A DNA stretch of 64,000 nt from Microbacterium sp. SS28 (GCF_022761035.1 NZ_JAKWJP010000001.1:62001-126000); one strand, 5' to 3'; shown: positions 33,915-47,102, counted from the first letter of the stretch. The notes: generated from the letters alone by a model not told the origin. Program-made: numbers and translations.

Positions 33915-33929
33915 ATGCAGGCGAATGGA

Positions 33930-36674
33930 TCACCGTCGGCGAAAGACGCCCTTGAGCACCTCGACGACGAAGAAGATGAGCAGCGAGAGCAGGATCGGCG
34001 CGATCCACGAGACCGGCGAGATCGGTGCGGATTCGAACAGGAGGTTCATGACGGGCACGTAGGTGAACAGCAGCTGCAGCACGATGAGCGCGGCCGCCGA
34101 GATCCAGATCATGCGGTTGCCGCGGAAGACGTCGAGCGTGATGCTCGACCGCGACATGAGTCGGCAGTTGAAGAGGAAGGCCAGCTGGCCGAGCGCGAGC
34201 ATGAGGACGGCCTGCGTCCGCGCGTAGGCGAGGTCGGCCCCGCCCGCGACTGTCGCGTAGAAGATCCCCATCGTGGCCGCCGCGATGACAACCGAGACGA
34301 TCAGCACGAAGGCGAGCTCGCGTCCGTCGATGATCGGCCCGCCCGTCCTTCGGGGCGCGCGCGTCATGATGCCCCGCTCGGCAGGCTCGTAGGCGAGCGC
34401 CAGCGAGAGCGTGACGGCGGTCACCATGTTGATCCACAGGACCTGCACGGATGTGACCGGGAGTGTCAGGCCGAACACGACGGCGACGAGGATGACGAGC
34501 GACTGCGCGCCGTTGGTCGGCAGCAGGAAGACGATCGACTTGCGCAGATTGTCGTAGATGCGCCGCCCTTCGGCGATCGCACTGCGGATCGTGGCGAAGT
34601 TGTCGTCGGCGAGGACGAGCTCGGCCGCCTCCTTCGTCGCCTCCGTCCCCTTGATGCCCATCGCGATGCCGACGTTCGCCCGGGTGAGGGCGGGCGCGTC
34701 GTTGACGCCGTCGCCCGTCATCGCGACGACCTCGCCGTGCGACTGCAGGGCGCGCACGATCCGGATCTTGTGCTCGGGGCTCGTCCGCGCGTACACGTCG
34801 ACGTCGCGCACGACCTCCTTGAGCTGCTCCTGGCTCAGCGCCTCGAGTTCGGCGCCGGTCAGCACGCGGACGTCGTCGCCCTCGACGAGCCCCATCTCGC
34901 GCGCGATCGCGAGCGCCGTCCCCGCGTGGTCGCCCGTGATCATCTTGACCCCGACGCCCGCGCGGTGGCAGTCGGCGATCGCGTCGATCGCCTCGGGCCG
35001 AGGCGGGTCCACGATCCCCCACAGACCGAGGAACTCGAGGTCGCGCAGGTCGTCGATCACGAGCCCGTCGGTGCCGGAGGGCACGGGGCGGCGCGCCGCC
35101 GCGAGGACGCGCAGGCCCTGCGAGCTCAGCTCGTCGATCGCGGACTCCCAGCGGGCGTGGTCGAGGGGCTCGGCGCCCGACGCGCCGCGCTGCGTGAGGG
35201 AGCGTTCGAGGAGACGATCCGGCGCTCCCTTGACGAGGATCGCGCGAGAGCCGTCGGCGCCCTGGTTGAGGGTCGCCATGAACTTGTTCGCGGAGTCGAA
35301 GGGGATGACGCCGACCCGTGTCGAGCCGCCCGGATCGAGCCGCCCCTTCATCGAGACGACCTTGAGCGCGCCCTCCGTCGGCTCCCCCACGAGCGACCAC
35401 GGCGCCTGACCGGCGGCTCCGTCGCCCTTCACGATGTGCGCGTCGTTGCAGAGCGCCGCGATGGCGAGCACGGCTGTCAGATCGCCCTGCCGGCCCGTGC
35501 CGGTCCGCGCCGAAGCCGTCGCGGAGTCGTCCGCCGGGGACGCGGTGCGCACGGGACGGATGTCGCCCGTCGGGTCGTAGCCGAGGCCCGACACGTCGTA
35601 CTCGGCGAGCGGCGTCACGATTCGGCGGACCGTCATCTCGTTCTTGGTCAGCGTCCCCGTCTTGTCGGAGCACACCGTCGTGACCGACCCGAGTGCCTCG
35701 ACGGCAGGCAGCTTGCGGGTGATCGCGTTCTGGCGCGCCATCTGCTGCACGCCGAGCGCGAGCGTGATCGTCACGAGCGCCGGAAGCCCCTCGGGGATGG
35801 CCGCGACGGCGAAGCCGATCGCCGCCGAGATGAGCTCGTCGAACGGCATCTGGTGCAGGAAGCGGCCGATCAGCAGCATGATGGCCGCCATGCCGAGGAT
35901 GACGATCGTGAGGATGCGGCCGAAGTCGTTCATCTGGCGCGTGAGCGGGGTCTCGAGCGAGCCCGCCTCGTCGGCGAGGCTCTGGATCTTGCCGATCTCG
36001 GTCATGATGCCCGTCGCGGTCACGATCCCACGGCCCTGCCCGGCCGACACGATCGTGCCCGAGAACGCCATCGACGTGCGATCGCCGACGCCCGCCTCGG
36101 GGGCGACGGGCTCGGTGATCTTCGACGACGGGACCGATTCGCCCGTGAGCGCCGACTCGTCCACACGCAGCTGGAAGGCCTGGAAGAGCCGCACGTCTGC
36201 CGGGACCTTGTCGCCTGGCATGAGCCGGATGACGTCGCCCGGCACGAGCTCGGCCGCCGGCACCGTGACCCAGCCGCCGTCGCGCCGTGCGCTCGCGTCG
36301 GCCGACAGCATCCCGCGGATGCCGGCGAGCGCCTTCTCCGCCCGCCCCTCCTGGATGTAGCCGATCACCGAGTTGATGATCGCGACAGCCATGATGACCC
36401 AGAAGTCGAGCCAGTCGCCCATGAGGGCCTTGATGACGGCGGCCGCGAGCAGGATGTAGATCAGCGTGTCGTTGAAATGCGCGAGGAACCGCAGGATCGC
36501 GGGCTTCCGCTTCGGCTCGGGCAGCTCGTTGCGTCCGACGAGCGCGATGCGCGCGCCGGCGTCGTCCGAGCTGAGCCCCGACCGATCGACGCGCAGTTCG
36601 CGCGTGACCTCGTCGATGTCGAGCGCGAAAGGACGCGCGACGACCAGTTGAGCCTCGGTGACCTGCGATGCCAT
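33930..36674 (-). CDS. P-type cation ATPase, calcium-type (CtpF-like)
   Basis: A 914-residue P2-type ATPase. In order: a cation-ATPase N-terminal domain; actuator motif DESALTGES near residue 175; helix 4 [18 protein letters not shown]; phosphorylation site [13 protein letters not shown] near residue 337; nucleotide motif [21 protein letters not shown]; and hinge [11 protein letters not shown] near residue 655. Helix 6 reads [18 protein letters not shown], as in mycobacterial CtpF, lacking the Asp of the SERCA NLVTDG motif. Likely exports Ca2+ or another divalent cation. ATG 36674 has GAAGGG 6 nt upstream, within a REP-like repeat. Confidence 0.93.
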   Translation of the reverse strand: MASQVTEAQLVVARPFALDIDEVTRELRVDRSGLSSDDAGARIALVGRNELPEPKRKPAILRFLAHFNDTLIYILLAAAVIKALMGDWLDFWVIMAVAIINSVIGYIQEGRAEKALAGIRGMLSADASARRDGGWVTVPAAELVPGDVIRLMPGDKVPADVRLFQAFQLRVDESALTGESVPSSKITEPVAPEAGVGDRTSMAFSGTIVSAGQGRGIVTATGIMTEIGKIQSLADEAGSLETPLTRQMNDFGRILTIVILGMAAIMLLIGRFLHQMPFDELISAAIGFAVAAIPEGLPALVTITLALGVQQMARQNAITRKLPAVEALGSVTTVCSDKTGTLTKNEMTVRRIVTPLAEYDVSGLGYDPTGDIRPVRTASPADDSATASARTGTGRQGDLTAVLAIAALCNDAHIVKGDGAAGQAPWSLVGEPTEGALKVVSMKGRLDPGGSTRVGVIPFDSANKFMATLNQGADGSRAILVKGAPDRLLERSLTQRGASGAEPLDHARWESAIDELSSQGLRVLAAARRPVPSGTDGLVIDDLRDLEFLGLWGIVDPPRPEAIDAIADCHRAGVGVKMITGDHAGTALAIAREMGLVEGDDVRVLTGAELEALSQEQLKEVVRDVDVYARTSPEHKIRIVRALQSHGEVVAMTGDGVNDAPALTRANVGIAMGIKGTEATKEAAELVLADDNFATIRSAIAEGRRIYDNLRKSIVFLLPTNGAQSLVILVAVVFGLTLPVTSVQVLWINMVTAVTLSLALAYEPAERGIMTRAPRRTGGPIIDGRELAFVLIVSVVIAAATMGIFYATVAGGADLAYARTQAVLMLALGQLAFLFNCRLMSRSSITLDVFRGNRMIWISAAALIVLQLLFTYVPVMNLLFESAPISPVSWIAPILLSLLIFFVVEVLKGVFRRR

Positions 36675-36680
36675 GGCGAA

Positions 36681-36698
36681 CCCTTCGACAGGGTCAGG
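36681..36698 (-). repeat. REP-like repeat forming the ATPase leader
   Basis: On the minus strand CCTGACCCTGTCGAAGGG matches the repeat inside mfd (5789-5806) at 16 of 18 positions. Its last six bases, GAAGGG, are the apparent Shine-Dalgarno of the P-type ATPase. Confidence 0.5.
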
Positions 36699-36766
36699 CT
36701 ATGGCACGTTCCGCGAGTCGCGGGCGTGTCGCGGGCCGCGTCGTCAGACCCGTCGGACAGCTGCCG

Positions 36767-37801
36767 TCAGGCGGCCCCGTCGAACATGCTCGTGACCGAG
36801 CCGTCCTCGAAGACCTCGTGGATGGCCCTCGCCAGCAGCGGCGCGATCGGCAGCACCGTGAGGGTCGGGAAGCGCTTCTCCTCGGGCAGCGGGATCGTGT
36901 CGGTGACCACGACCTCGTCGATCGCGGCGCTCTGCAGTCGCTCCGCGGCAGGGTCGCTGAAGATGGGGTGCGTCGCCGCGACGATGACCTTGACGGCCCC
37001 GTTCGCCTTGAGCGCCTCAGCGGCCTTGACGATCGTGCCGCCCGTGTCGATCATGTCGTCCACGAGGAGGCACACCCGGCCGTCGACCTGGCCGACGATC
37101 TCGTTGACCGTCACCTGGTTGGCGACGTTGGGGTCGCGGCGCTTGTGGATGATCGCGAGCGGCGCGCCGAGGCTGTCCGACCACGTGTCGGCAACCCGCA
37201 CGCGACCCGTGTCGGGCGAGACGACCGTGAGGCGCGCGCGGTCCTCGGTGCTCAGCGTCCGCTCGAAGTACTCGAGGAGCACGGGCTTGGCGAAGAGGTG
37301 GTCGACGGGACCGTCGAAGAATCCCTGAATCTGCGCCGCGTGCAGATCGACGCTCATGACGCGGTCGGCGCCGGCCGTCCTGAGCAGGTCGGCGACGAGA
37401 CGCGCGCTGATCGGCTCGCGCCCGCGTCCCTTCTTGTCCTGCCGCGAGTAGGGGTAGTAGGGGGCGACGACCGTGATCCGCTTCGCCGACGCGCGCTTGG
37501 CCGCGTCGAGCATGATGAGCGTCTCCATGAGCCACTCATTGACGGGCGGGCCGAAGCTCTGGATCAGGAAGAAGTCGCAGCCGCGGATCGACACCTCGAA
37601 GCGCGTGAGGATCTCGCCCGACGCGAACGTGCGGTACTCCGTCGGCACGAGCTGCGTGCCGAGCGATGACGCGACGTCCGCGGACAGCGTGGGGTGCGAT
37701 CGGCCGGATGCGACGACGAGCCGCTTCTTCGTCTTGGCGACGAGGCCCGGTGCGATGTCGTTGTCGCGGTCGAGCTCAACGGTCTTCTTCTTGCGTGCCA
37801 T
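36767..37801 (-). CDS. prs: Ribose-phosphate pyrophosphokinase (PRPP synthase)
   Basis: A 344-residue enzyme making PRPP from ribose 5-phosphate and ATP. Class I motifs are present: FASGE near residue 60, PYYPYSRQDKK (near residue 120), DLHAAQIQGFF, and the PRPP-binding loop LVDDMIDTGGTI. The N terminus has about 25 extra residues, a lysine-rich start (ARKKK) common in actinobacteria. ATG 37801 lies inside the glmU 3' end (26-nt overlap), so the two are coupled. Upstream in-frame codons would extend it with Arg-rich sequence read from glmU. Confidence 0.97.
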   Translation of the reverse strand: MARKKKTVELDRDNDIAPGLVAKTKKRLVVASGRSHPTLSADVASSLGTQLVPTEYRTFASGEILTRFEVSIRGCDFFLIQSFGPPVNEWLMETLIMLDAAKRASAKRITVVAPYYPYSRQDKKGRGREPISARLVADLLRTAGADRVMSVDLHAAQIQGFFDGPVDHLFAKPVLLEYFERTLSTEDRARLTVVSPDTGRVRVADTWSDSLGAPLAIIHKRRDPNVANQVTVNEIVGQVDGRVCLLVDDMIDTGGTIVKAAEALKANGAVKVIVAATHPIFSDPAAERLQSAAIDEVVVTDTIPLPEEKRFPTLTVLPIAPLLARAIHEVFEDGSVTSMFDGAA

Positions 37802-39248
37802 CGTCCGCCTTCTGTGCGGACCGGGCACGAGCGGCGACGTCGGCCGCTCCCGTTCCCGGTCGGTTCTTCTCGACCCACCCCTCGACATTTCGCTGAGGAG
37901 CGACGCTCAATGCCAGCGCGCCGGCCGGGACGTCCTTGCGGATGACGGCACCGGCACCGGTTTTGGCACCGTCTCCGATCCTAACCGGCGCGACGAAGAC
38001 GTTGTGCGAGCCCGTGTGCACCTCGTCGCCGATCTCGGTGCGGTGCTTCGTCAGATCGTCGTAGTTCGCTGTGATCGCGCCCGCGCCGAGGTTGACCCCG
38101 CGGCCGATCGTCGTGTCGCCGACGTACGACAGATGCGGCACCTTGCTGCCCTCGCCGATCGTGGAGTTCTTCGTCTCGACGAAGGTGCCGATCTTGCCGT
38201 GGGCGCCGAGCACGGTGCCGGGGCGCAGGTACGAGAAGGGTCCGACGGTCGCTCCCGCGCCGATGACGGCGAGCGTCGCATCGGAGCGCCGGACCGTGGC
38301 CCCCTCCCCCACTTCGCAGTCGACGAGGCTCGTGTCGGGTCCGATCGTCGCACCGGACTCGACCACCGTCGCGCCCAGGACGTGCGTGTTCGGCAGCACC
38401 GTGACGTCGGGGGCGAGCTTCGCGTCGACGTCGATCCACGTCGTGGCGGGGTCGACGATCGTCGCCCCCTCGAGCTGCCAGCGCCGGACGGTGCGGGCGT
38501 TGAGGATCCTGCCCGCCTCGGCGAGCTGCACGCGGTCGTTGACGCCGAGGGTCAGCGCGACATCGCGGACGATGGATGCCGAGACCGCGAGATCTTCGCC
38601 GCGGAGCAGGCCCACGACATCCGTCAGGTACTTCTCGCCCTGCGCGTTGCCCGTGCCGACGCGAGCGAGCTGCGTGCGCAGCGGCGACGCCTGGAAGACG
38701 TAGACGCCCGCGTTGATCTCTGTCACGGCAGCCTCGTCGGCGGTCGCGTCCTTCTGCTCGACGATGCGCGAGACGCCGCCGGCGCCGTCGCGGATGATGC
38801 GGCCGTAGCCGCTCGCGTCGTCGAGGATCGCGCTCATGAGCGTGACGGCTGCCGCCGACTCGCGGTGCGCGCGGATGAGGCTCGAGAGCGTGTCGACGTC
38901 GAGCAGGGGAACGTCGCCGCTCAGCACGAGGACGTCGCCCGTGAAGTCGGGCAGCTGCGCGAGCGCGATCTCGACGGCGCGCCCCGTGCCGGGGACCTCG
39001 TCCTGATCGACCACGACGACCTCGGGCGCATCGGCGAGCACGGCCGCGGCGACGCGATCGCGCTCGTGCCGGACGACGACGAGCACGCGCGCGGGTCCGA
39101 GGTCGAGCGCCGTGTGCAGGACGTGCCCCACGAGGGGACGGCCGCCGATGGGATGCAGCACCTTCGGCAGCGACGACTTCATGCGCGTGCCCTGCCCTGC
39201 GGCGAGGACGATGACGGCGAGTCCAGGGTCTGCGACGGTGTTCGACAT
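37776..39248 (-). CDS. glmU: Bifunctional N-acetylglucosamine-1-phosphate uridyltransferase / glucosamine-1-phosphate acetyltransferase
   Basis: A 490-residue enzyme catalysing the last two steps to UDP-GlcNAc for peptidoglycan. The uridyltransferase domain opens VIVLAAGQGTRMKSSLPKVLHPIGG. The C-terminal left-handed beta-helix carries FSYLRPGTVLGAHGKIGTFVETKNS and the active-site segment GVNLGAGAITANYD. ATG 39248 is the only usable start. It lies 1 nt beyond the last base of tRNA-Gln, so there is no room for a leader. Ribosome binding must use the tRNA sequence, or the mRNA is leaderless after tRNA processing. Confidence 0.97.
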   Translation of the reverse strand: MSNTVADPGLAVIVLAAGQGTRMKSSLPKVLHPIGGRPLVGHVLHTALDLGPARVLVVVRHERDRVAAAVLADAPEVVVVDQDEVPGTGRAVEIALAQLPDFTGDVLVLSGDVPLLDVDTLSSLIRAHRESAAAVTLMSAILDDASGYGRIIRDGAGGVSRIVEQKDATADEAAVTEINAGVYVFQASPLRTQLARVGTGNAQGEKYLTDVVGLLRGEDLAVSASIVRDVALTLGVNDRVQLAEAGRILNARTVRRWQLEGATIVDPATTWIDVDAKLAPDVTVLPNTHVLGATVVESGATIGPDTSLVDCEVGEGATVRRSDATLAVIGAGATVGPFSYLRPGTVLGAHGKIGTFVETKNSTIGEGSKVPHLSYVGDTTIGRGVNLGAGAITANYDDLTKHRTEIGDEVHTGSHNVFVAPVRIGDGAKTGAGAVIRKDVPAGALALSVAPQRNVEGWVEKNRPGTGAADVAARARSAQKADDGTQEEDR

Positions 39249-39249
39249 G

Positions 39250-39321
39250 CTCCGCCGCCAGGACTCGAACCTAGACCTAACAGCTCCAAAGGCTGTCGTG
39301 CTGCCATTACACCACGGCGGA
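39250..39321 (-). tRNA. tRNA-Gln (TTG anticodon)
   Basis: A 72-nt cloverleaf on the minus strand. Acceptor TCCGCCG pairs with CGGCGGA, the D-arm is GTGTAATGGCAGCAC, the anticodon loop CTTTGGA contains TTG (Gln, CAA), and the T-loop is GGTTCGAGTCC. The discriminator base is G. CCA is not encoded because the next bases are the glmU start. tRNA-Gln upstream of glmU is a recurring actinobacterial arrangement. Confidence 0.95.
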
Positions 39322-39399
39322 CCGGCGGCCCCGCGGGGCGGCCTCGTCCAGTCTGCCATGGCACGACAGGACGCTCGTGAGGTCGTCCTCACGCGAAGG

Positions 39400-39440
39400 A
39401 GGGGGTGCCGAATGCCGGGGGGAGGCATCCGGCACCCCCT
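39400..39440 (-). terminator. Strong terminator after the galactanase gene
   Basis: AGGGGGTGCCG (39400-39410) pairs perfectly with 39430-39440. Five more base pairs follow after one mismatch, with a 7-nt loop. It starts about 4 nt after the galactanase stop codon (39444-39446), and the transcript continues with a pyrimidine-rich TCCTTCG. It insulates tRNA-Gln/glmU from the galactan operon. Confidence 0.8.
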
Positions 39441-39443
39441 GGC

Positions 39444-43106
<3,663 letters not shown>

Positions 43107-44027
43107 TCAGCCCTTGACGGCTCCGCTCGTCAGTCCACCGACGATGTATCGCTGGAGTGACAGGACGAGGATGGCGATGGGCAGCGCGCCGATGACGGCG
43201 CCGGCCGTGAAAAGGCCCCAGTTCGACGACAGCTGGTTCGAGACCCACTGGTACATGCCGACCGCGAGCGTCCACTGGTCTTCCGACACGAGCACGATCT
43301 TCGCGATGATGAAGTCGCCGAACGTCGTGATGAACGACAGCAGCGCGACGACCGCGAGGATCGGCGTGACGAGCGGGAAGATGAGCTTCCAGAAGATCTG
43401 CGCGTGGCTCGCGCCGTCGATCTTGGCGGACTCGTCGATCTCGATCGGAACCGTGTTGAAGAAGCCGTAGAGCAGGAACGTGTTCGTCCCGAGCACTCCG
43501 CCGAAGTACACGCAGATCAGCGAGATCTTCGAATTGAGCCCGAGTGCCGGGATGACGGCGCCGAGCGACAGGAGCATGAGGAAGATCGCGATGAAGGCGA
43601 GCGCCTGCGGGAACATCTGGACGATGAGCAGCGTCGTGAGTCCCGCACGCCGTCCGGAGAAGCGGAAGCGCGAGAAGGCGTAGGCGGCCGACGCGCCCAT
43701 GAGGACCGAGCCGACTGCGACGACGGTGCAGATGATCAGCGTGTTGAGCACCCACGTCCAGTAGCTCGTCTCGCCGAGCGCGACGTAGTTGACGCCCGAG
43801 ATCTCGCTGAACAGCGCCGTCGCCGCCGAGAGCGTGCCGCGCGGATTGAGCGACGCGGACAGGACGTACACGAGCGGGAAGAGCGCGTAGAAGATGATGA
43901 CGGCCGCCAGGAGGTACTTCCAGCCGACTTCGAAGATCCACCGACGCCGGCGCAGGCCGGGTCGCGATGAGGCCTGCCGCTTCGCGGTGGCGGACGAGGT
44001 GCGTGTGGACGCGGTCTGCGTGGACAT
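43107..44027 (-). CDS. ganQ: Sugar ABC transporter permease, MalG/GanQ-like
   Basis: A 306-residue inner-membrane permease with six helices. The first is KYLLAAVIIFYALFPLVYVLSA. The EAA loop that docks the ATPase is IDESAKIDGASHAQIFWKLIFPL near residue 215. About 30 basic, Ser/Thr-rich residues precede the first helix. Its ATG overlaps the ganP stop (TGATG, 44025-44029). It works with the ganP and ganS products to import galacto-oligosaccharides released by the galactanase. No ATPase gene is in the cluster, so a shared MsmX-type ATPase encoded elsewhere is expected. The gan symbol rests on synteny with the Bacillus galactan locus. Confidence 0.88.
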   Translation of the reverse strand: MSTQTASTRTSSATAKRQASSRPGLRRRRWIFEVGWKYLLAAVIIFYALFPLVYVLSASLNPRGTLSAATALFSEISGVNYVALGETSYWTWVLNTLIICTVVAVGSVLMGASAAYAFSRFRFSGRRAGLTTLLIVQMFPQALAFIAIFLMLLSLGAVIPALGLNSKISLICVYFGGVLGTNTFLLYGFFNTVPIEIDESAKIDGASHAQIFWKLIFPLVTPILAVVALLSFITTFGDFIIAKIVLVSEDQWTLAVGMYQWVSNQLSSNWGLFTAGAVIGALPIAILVLSLQRYIVGGLTSGAVKG

Positions 44028-45649
44028 CACATGAACTCCTCGAGCTTGCGGGTCTGACGGAATGAGAAGAAGGCGATGATGCCGACGAAGAGGAACGCGA
44101 TGATCGACAATGCGCTCGCGAGTCCGTAATCGGCGGCGCCGCCCGAGACGCCCGAGATGTCGTAGATCGCCGAGATGAGGATGTCGGTGTACCCCAGTGC
44201 GTAGGGTGCGCCGGGTATCGACGGGCCGCCGTTGTTGAACATGTAGATGACGGTGAAGTTGTTGAATGCGACGGCGAACGACGAGATCGCGAGCGGCGCC
44301 GTGGACACGAGCAGGAGCGGAAGGATGATCGACCGGAAACGGCGGAATCTTCCCGCGCCGTCGATCTCGGCCGCCTCCAGCGCATCGCCCGGGATCGCCT
44401 GGAGCGCTCCCGTGCATACGAGCAGCCAGTAGGGGTAGCTCAGCCACACGTTGACCCAGAGCACCGCAATGCGGGCGAGCGTCGGATCGCCGAGCCAGTT
44501 GATGTCGGCGCCGAAGAAGAACAGGTCGTTGATGACGCCGAACTCCTTGTTGAACATGCCGCGGAAGACGAGCGCCGACATGAACGCCGGGAAGGCGTAC
44601 GGGAGGATGAAGAGCGTCCGCATCCATTTGCGTCCACGCACTCTCGGGTCGTTGTAGACGAGCGCGAAGAACAGCCCGAGAGCGAACGGGATGATCACCG
44701 ACAGGACCGACCACACGAGGGTCCAGCCGAAGACGAGCAGCATCGGCTCGGCGAGCTTCGGATCCGTGAAGAGGCGCGTGAAGTTCTCGAAGCCGACGTT
44801 GACCGCCCACCCGGCGGGGAGCGACGTGCCGTCGTCGGCCGTGAAGGTGCCCTTCTCGGTCGCGTGGTAGACCGTCCCCGTCGTCGTATCGGTGATGGTC
44901 TGCGCCGACTCGTCCCACACGAGGGTCGAGGTGTAGATCGAGGCCGTGACTGCGTCGCGAGTGCGCAGCGCGCCGTCGTTGGGGTCGTCCGACACGGGGA
45001 CGCGCAGGGCGATGACCGAGTCCTGCAGTGCCTGATCGCTCAGCAGCTGGTTGCGGTCGACGATGTCCCATCCCGGGACCTCGGTGGGTGCCCCGCTGCC
45101 GGACATCTCGCCGACGTCGTTGAGCGGCTGATCCTCCGTGCCGACGCGGACCGTGCCGCCGTCGTTGATCGCGAACCCGAGCGCGCCGAGCTGCTGCACG
45201 ATCGTGAGGGGGTACGTCTCGGATCCCTCGACGCGCCGCTCGCCCTGGATGAGGGCGGCTTGGACCGCCTGCTCCTGCGTGCCCGCGTGGCCCGTGCCGT
45301 AGTTCGTGAAGGCGATGTAGGCCGTGTACGCGAAGATGAAGATCTGGAAGACGAAGAGGAAGATCAGGCCCGGAAGCAGGTACTTCAGGGGGATCGTGCG
45401 CTTCGAGAAGTAGACCCAGTCGGCGATCGCGACGATCACGACCATCCCGACGAGGATGAACCAGTTCTCGACGCGGTACGCGGACAGGACGACGAGCACC
45501 CCGAACGCGTTGATGAGCATCATCAGGATGAGCTTGACGACGAAGCCCCATCCGAGCCCGCGCCAATTGCGGGCGTGGGATTCTCGGGCGGGCCGTAGCG
45601 GTCCGTCCCCCGGGGGCGGGGCCTGCGTGGCCTCCTGCGTGAGCGACAT
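44027..45649 (-). CDS. ganP: Sugar ABC transporter permease, MalF/GanP-like
   Basis: A 540-residue permease with eight predicted helices. A large extracytoplasmic insertion lies at about residues 115-270, between the third and fourth helices, equivalent to the MalF P2 loop that contacts the binding protein. The EAA loop is DALEAAEIDGAGRFRRFRSIILPL near residue 415. Length and loop match the maltose/galactan subfamily rather than the shorter generic sugar permeases. It is separated from ganS by an 83-bp gap that contains a very stable hairpin and is coupled to ganQ. Confidence 0.9.
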   Translation of the reverse strand: MSLTQEATQAPPPGDGPLRPARESHARNWRGLGWGFVVKLILMMLINAFGVLVVLSAYRVENWFILVGMVVIVAIADWVYFSKRTIPLKYLLPGLIFLFVFQIFIFAYTAYIAFTNYGTGHAGTQEQAVQAALIQGERRVEGSETYPLTIVQQLGALGFAINDGGTVRVGTEDQPLNDVGEMSGSGAPTEVPGWDIVDRNQLLSDQALQDSVIALRVPVSDDPNDGALRTRDAVTASIYTSTLVWDESAQTITDTTTGTVYHATEKGTFTADDGTSLPAGWAVNVGFENFTRLFTDPKLAEPMLLVFGWTLVWSVLSVIIPFALGLFFALVYNDPRVRGRKWMRTLFILPYAFPAFMSALVFRGMFNKEFGVINDLFFFGADINWLGDPTLARIAVLWVNVWLSYPYWLLVCTGALQAIPGDALEAAEIDGAGRFRRFRSIILPLLLVSTAPLAISSFAVAFNNFTVIYMFNNGGPSIPGAPYALGYTDILISAIYDISGVSGGAADYGLASALSIIAFLFVGIIAFFSFRQTRKLEEFM

Positions 45650-45688
45650 CGTGGTCCTTCCTTCTCGTCAGCGCGTGTGTCGGGGAGT

Positions 45689-45725
45689 GGGCTGCGGGGC
45701 GGGCAGGAAGCCCGCCCCGCAGCCC
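45689..45725 (-). terminator. Intra-operon hairpin between the binding-protein and permease genes
   Basis: A perfect 15-bp GC-rich stem (45689-45703 with 45711-45725; GGGCTGCGGGGCGGG) has a 7-nt loop and no T-tract, 7 nt after the ganS stop. Similar stems in mal-type operons protect the binding-protein mRNA and lower permease expression. It may also terminate part of the transcripts. Confidence 0.75.
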
Positions 45726-45732
45726 GAACCGC

Positions 45733-46956
45733 TCAGCCGCCCAGGGCGCCGTTGAGCGAGTCGATCATCGTGTTCCACGTCGACACGGGGTCGGCGCCGG
45801 CGATGATCTGCGCCTCAGCGGCGTTCCAGTAGTCCCACACGGTGCCCATCTCGGGGATGCTCGGCATCGGGACGCCGTTCTGCGACGACGCGAGGAAGCC
45901 CGCGATGACCGGGTCGGACGAGACCTCTTCGGCGAGCGAGCTCCACGCGGGGATGCGCGGGTCGGCGTCGTAGAGGGCGCGCTGCGCGTCATCCGTCGCG
46001 AGGTAGTTCACGAGGAACTCGTTCGCGAGGAGCGCGTTCTTGCTCTGCGAGCTCAGGTAGAAGCCCTGCACGCCGACGAACGGTGCGGCGGGCTGCCCGC
46101 CGGCCGACGGGATGGGGCTGACCTTGAGGTTGACGTCGCCGAACGACGCGATCGCCCACGGGCCCTGGACCGTGAAGGCCGCCTTGCCCGTGTTGAACAG
46201 CTCGTTGTTCGTGTCGTAGTCGATCGTCGTCGAGAGGTAACCAGCGCCGGTCTCGCCGTTGGCGCCGAGCCACGTCGCGAACGCCTCGCCGTTCGGGCCG
46301 CCCATGCCGACCTCGGTCGTGTAGGAGCCGGAGTCGTCCTGCACGAAGACGGGGGCGCCGAACGACGTCTGGAAGCCGTACATCGTGTAGCCGTCGCCCG
46401 TCTGGCCGTTCGTGTTGATGACGAACGGACGCTCGGCGCCGGACGCCGTGCCCATCTGGATCATCTCGTCCCACGTCGTGGGGGCGGTCTCGCCGACGAG
46501 GTCGACGTTCTGGATGAGAGCGACCGTCTCGGACGAGTACGGAAGCGCGTACAGCTGGCCGTCGTAGGTCATGGCCTGGATCGCGACGGGCTCGAACTCC
46601 GACGCCTTGTCGCCGAGGTCGACCGTGTTCACGACACCCGCCGCGACGAGCGCGCCGAGCCAGTCGTGCGCGCCGATCGTGATGTCGGGGCCTTCGCCCG
46701 TCGGCACCTGGGCGATGAAGTCGTTGCGGATGTCCTCGAAGTTCTTCTCGACGAGGTTCACGGTCGTGCCGGTCTCCTCCTCGAACGCCTTTGCCGCTGC
46801 CTCGACGGCGGGCTTGCGGTTGGCGTCGACCCAGACCGTGAGCTCCTGGTCGCTGCCTTCGCTGTCGGTCGAGTCGGAGCTGCCGCCGCTGCTGCAGCCC
46901 GCGAGGAGTGCGGCGGTCGCGAGGATCGCGATGCCCATTCCGATGTGCTTGCGCAT
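45733..46956 (-). CDS. ganS: Sugar ABC transporter substrate-binding lipoprotein
   Basis: A 407-residue family-1 (MalE-like) binding protein. Signal peptide and lipobox ALLAGCSSGG put the lipidated Cys at about residue 21, so it is anchored to the outer face of the membrane. ELTVWVDANRKPAVEAAAKAF and the VPTGEGPDITIGAHDWLG segment are typical of the oligosaccharide-binding cluster. A GGAAGGA ribosome site precedes ATG 46956. TAGCGT (47006-47011) in the 146-bp upstream gap could be its own promoter, distinct from that of the GH42 gene. Confidence 0.9.
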   Translation of the reverse strand: MRKHIGMGIAILATAALLAGCSSGGSSDSTDSEGSDQELTVWVDANRKPAVEAAAKAFEEETGTTVNLVEKNFEDIRNDFIAQVPTGEGPDITIGAHDWLGALVAAGVVNTVDLGDKASEFEPVAIQAMTYDGQLYALPYSSETVALIQNVDLVGETAPTTWDEMIQMGTASGAERPFVINTNGQTGDGYTMYGFQTSFGAPVFVQDDSGSYTTEVGMGGPNGEAFATWLGANGETGAGYLSTTIDYDTNNELFNTGKAAFTVQGPWAIASFGDVNLKVSPIPSAGGQPAAPFVGVQGFYLSSQSKNALLANEFLVNYLATDDAQRALYDADPRIPAWSSLAEEVSSDPVIAGFLASSQNGVPMPSIPEMGTVWDYWNAAEAQIIAGADPVSTWNTMIDSLNGALGG

Positions 46957-47102
46957 TTCTTTCCTTCCAGAAGGAGGGTCGTCGCGCGAGCCGATGGGGA
47001 TCGCGACGCTACGACCTGTGATTGAGGTGCCCGGGATCGTGGTGCTGTGTTCCTGGCTTTGGCTCCGAAGGTAGACCCGGGCGTGGTGCCGTGCCAGGGG
47101 TC

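Noticed and set aside
33915..37328. 1137-codon open frame on the plus strand opposite the P-type ATPase and prs
   Set aside because: It spans two well-supported genes on the other strand, has no recognisable domain, and lacks a promoter or ribosome site.
47015..47020. Possible LacI half-site (CTGTGA) upstream of the binding-protein gene
   Set aside because: The other half is absent, so it is too weak to call beside the two perfect 18-bp operators.
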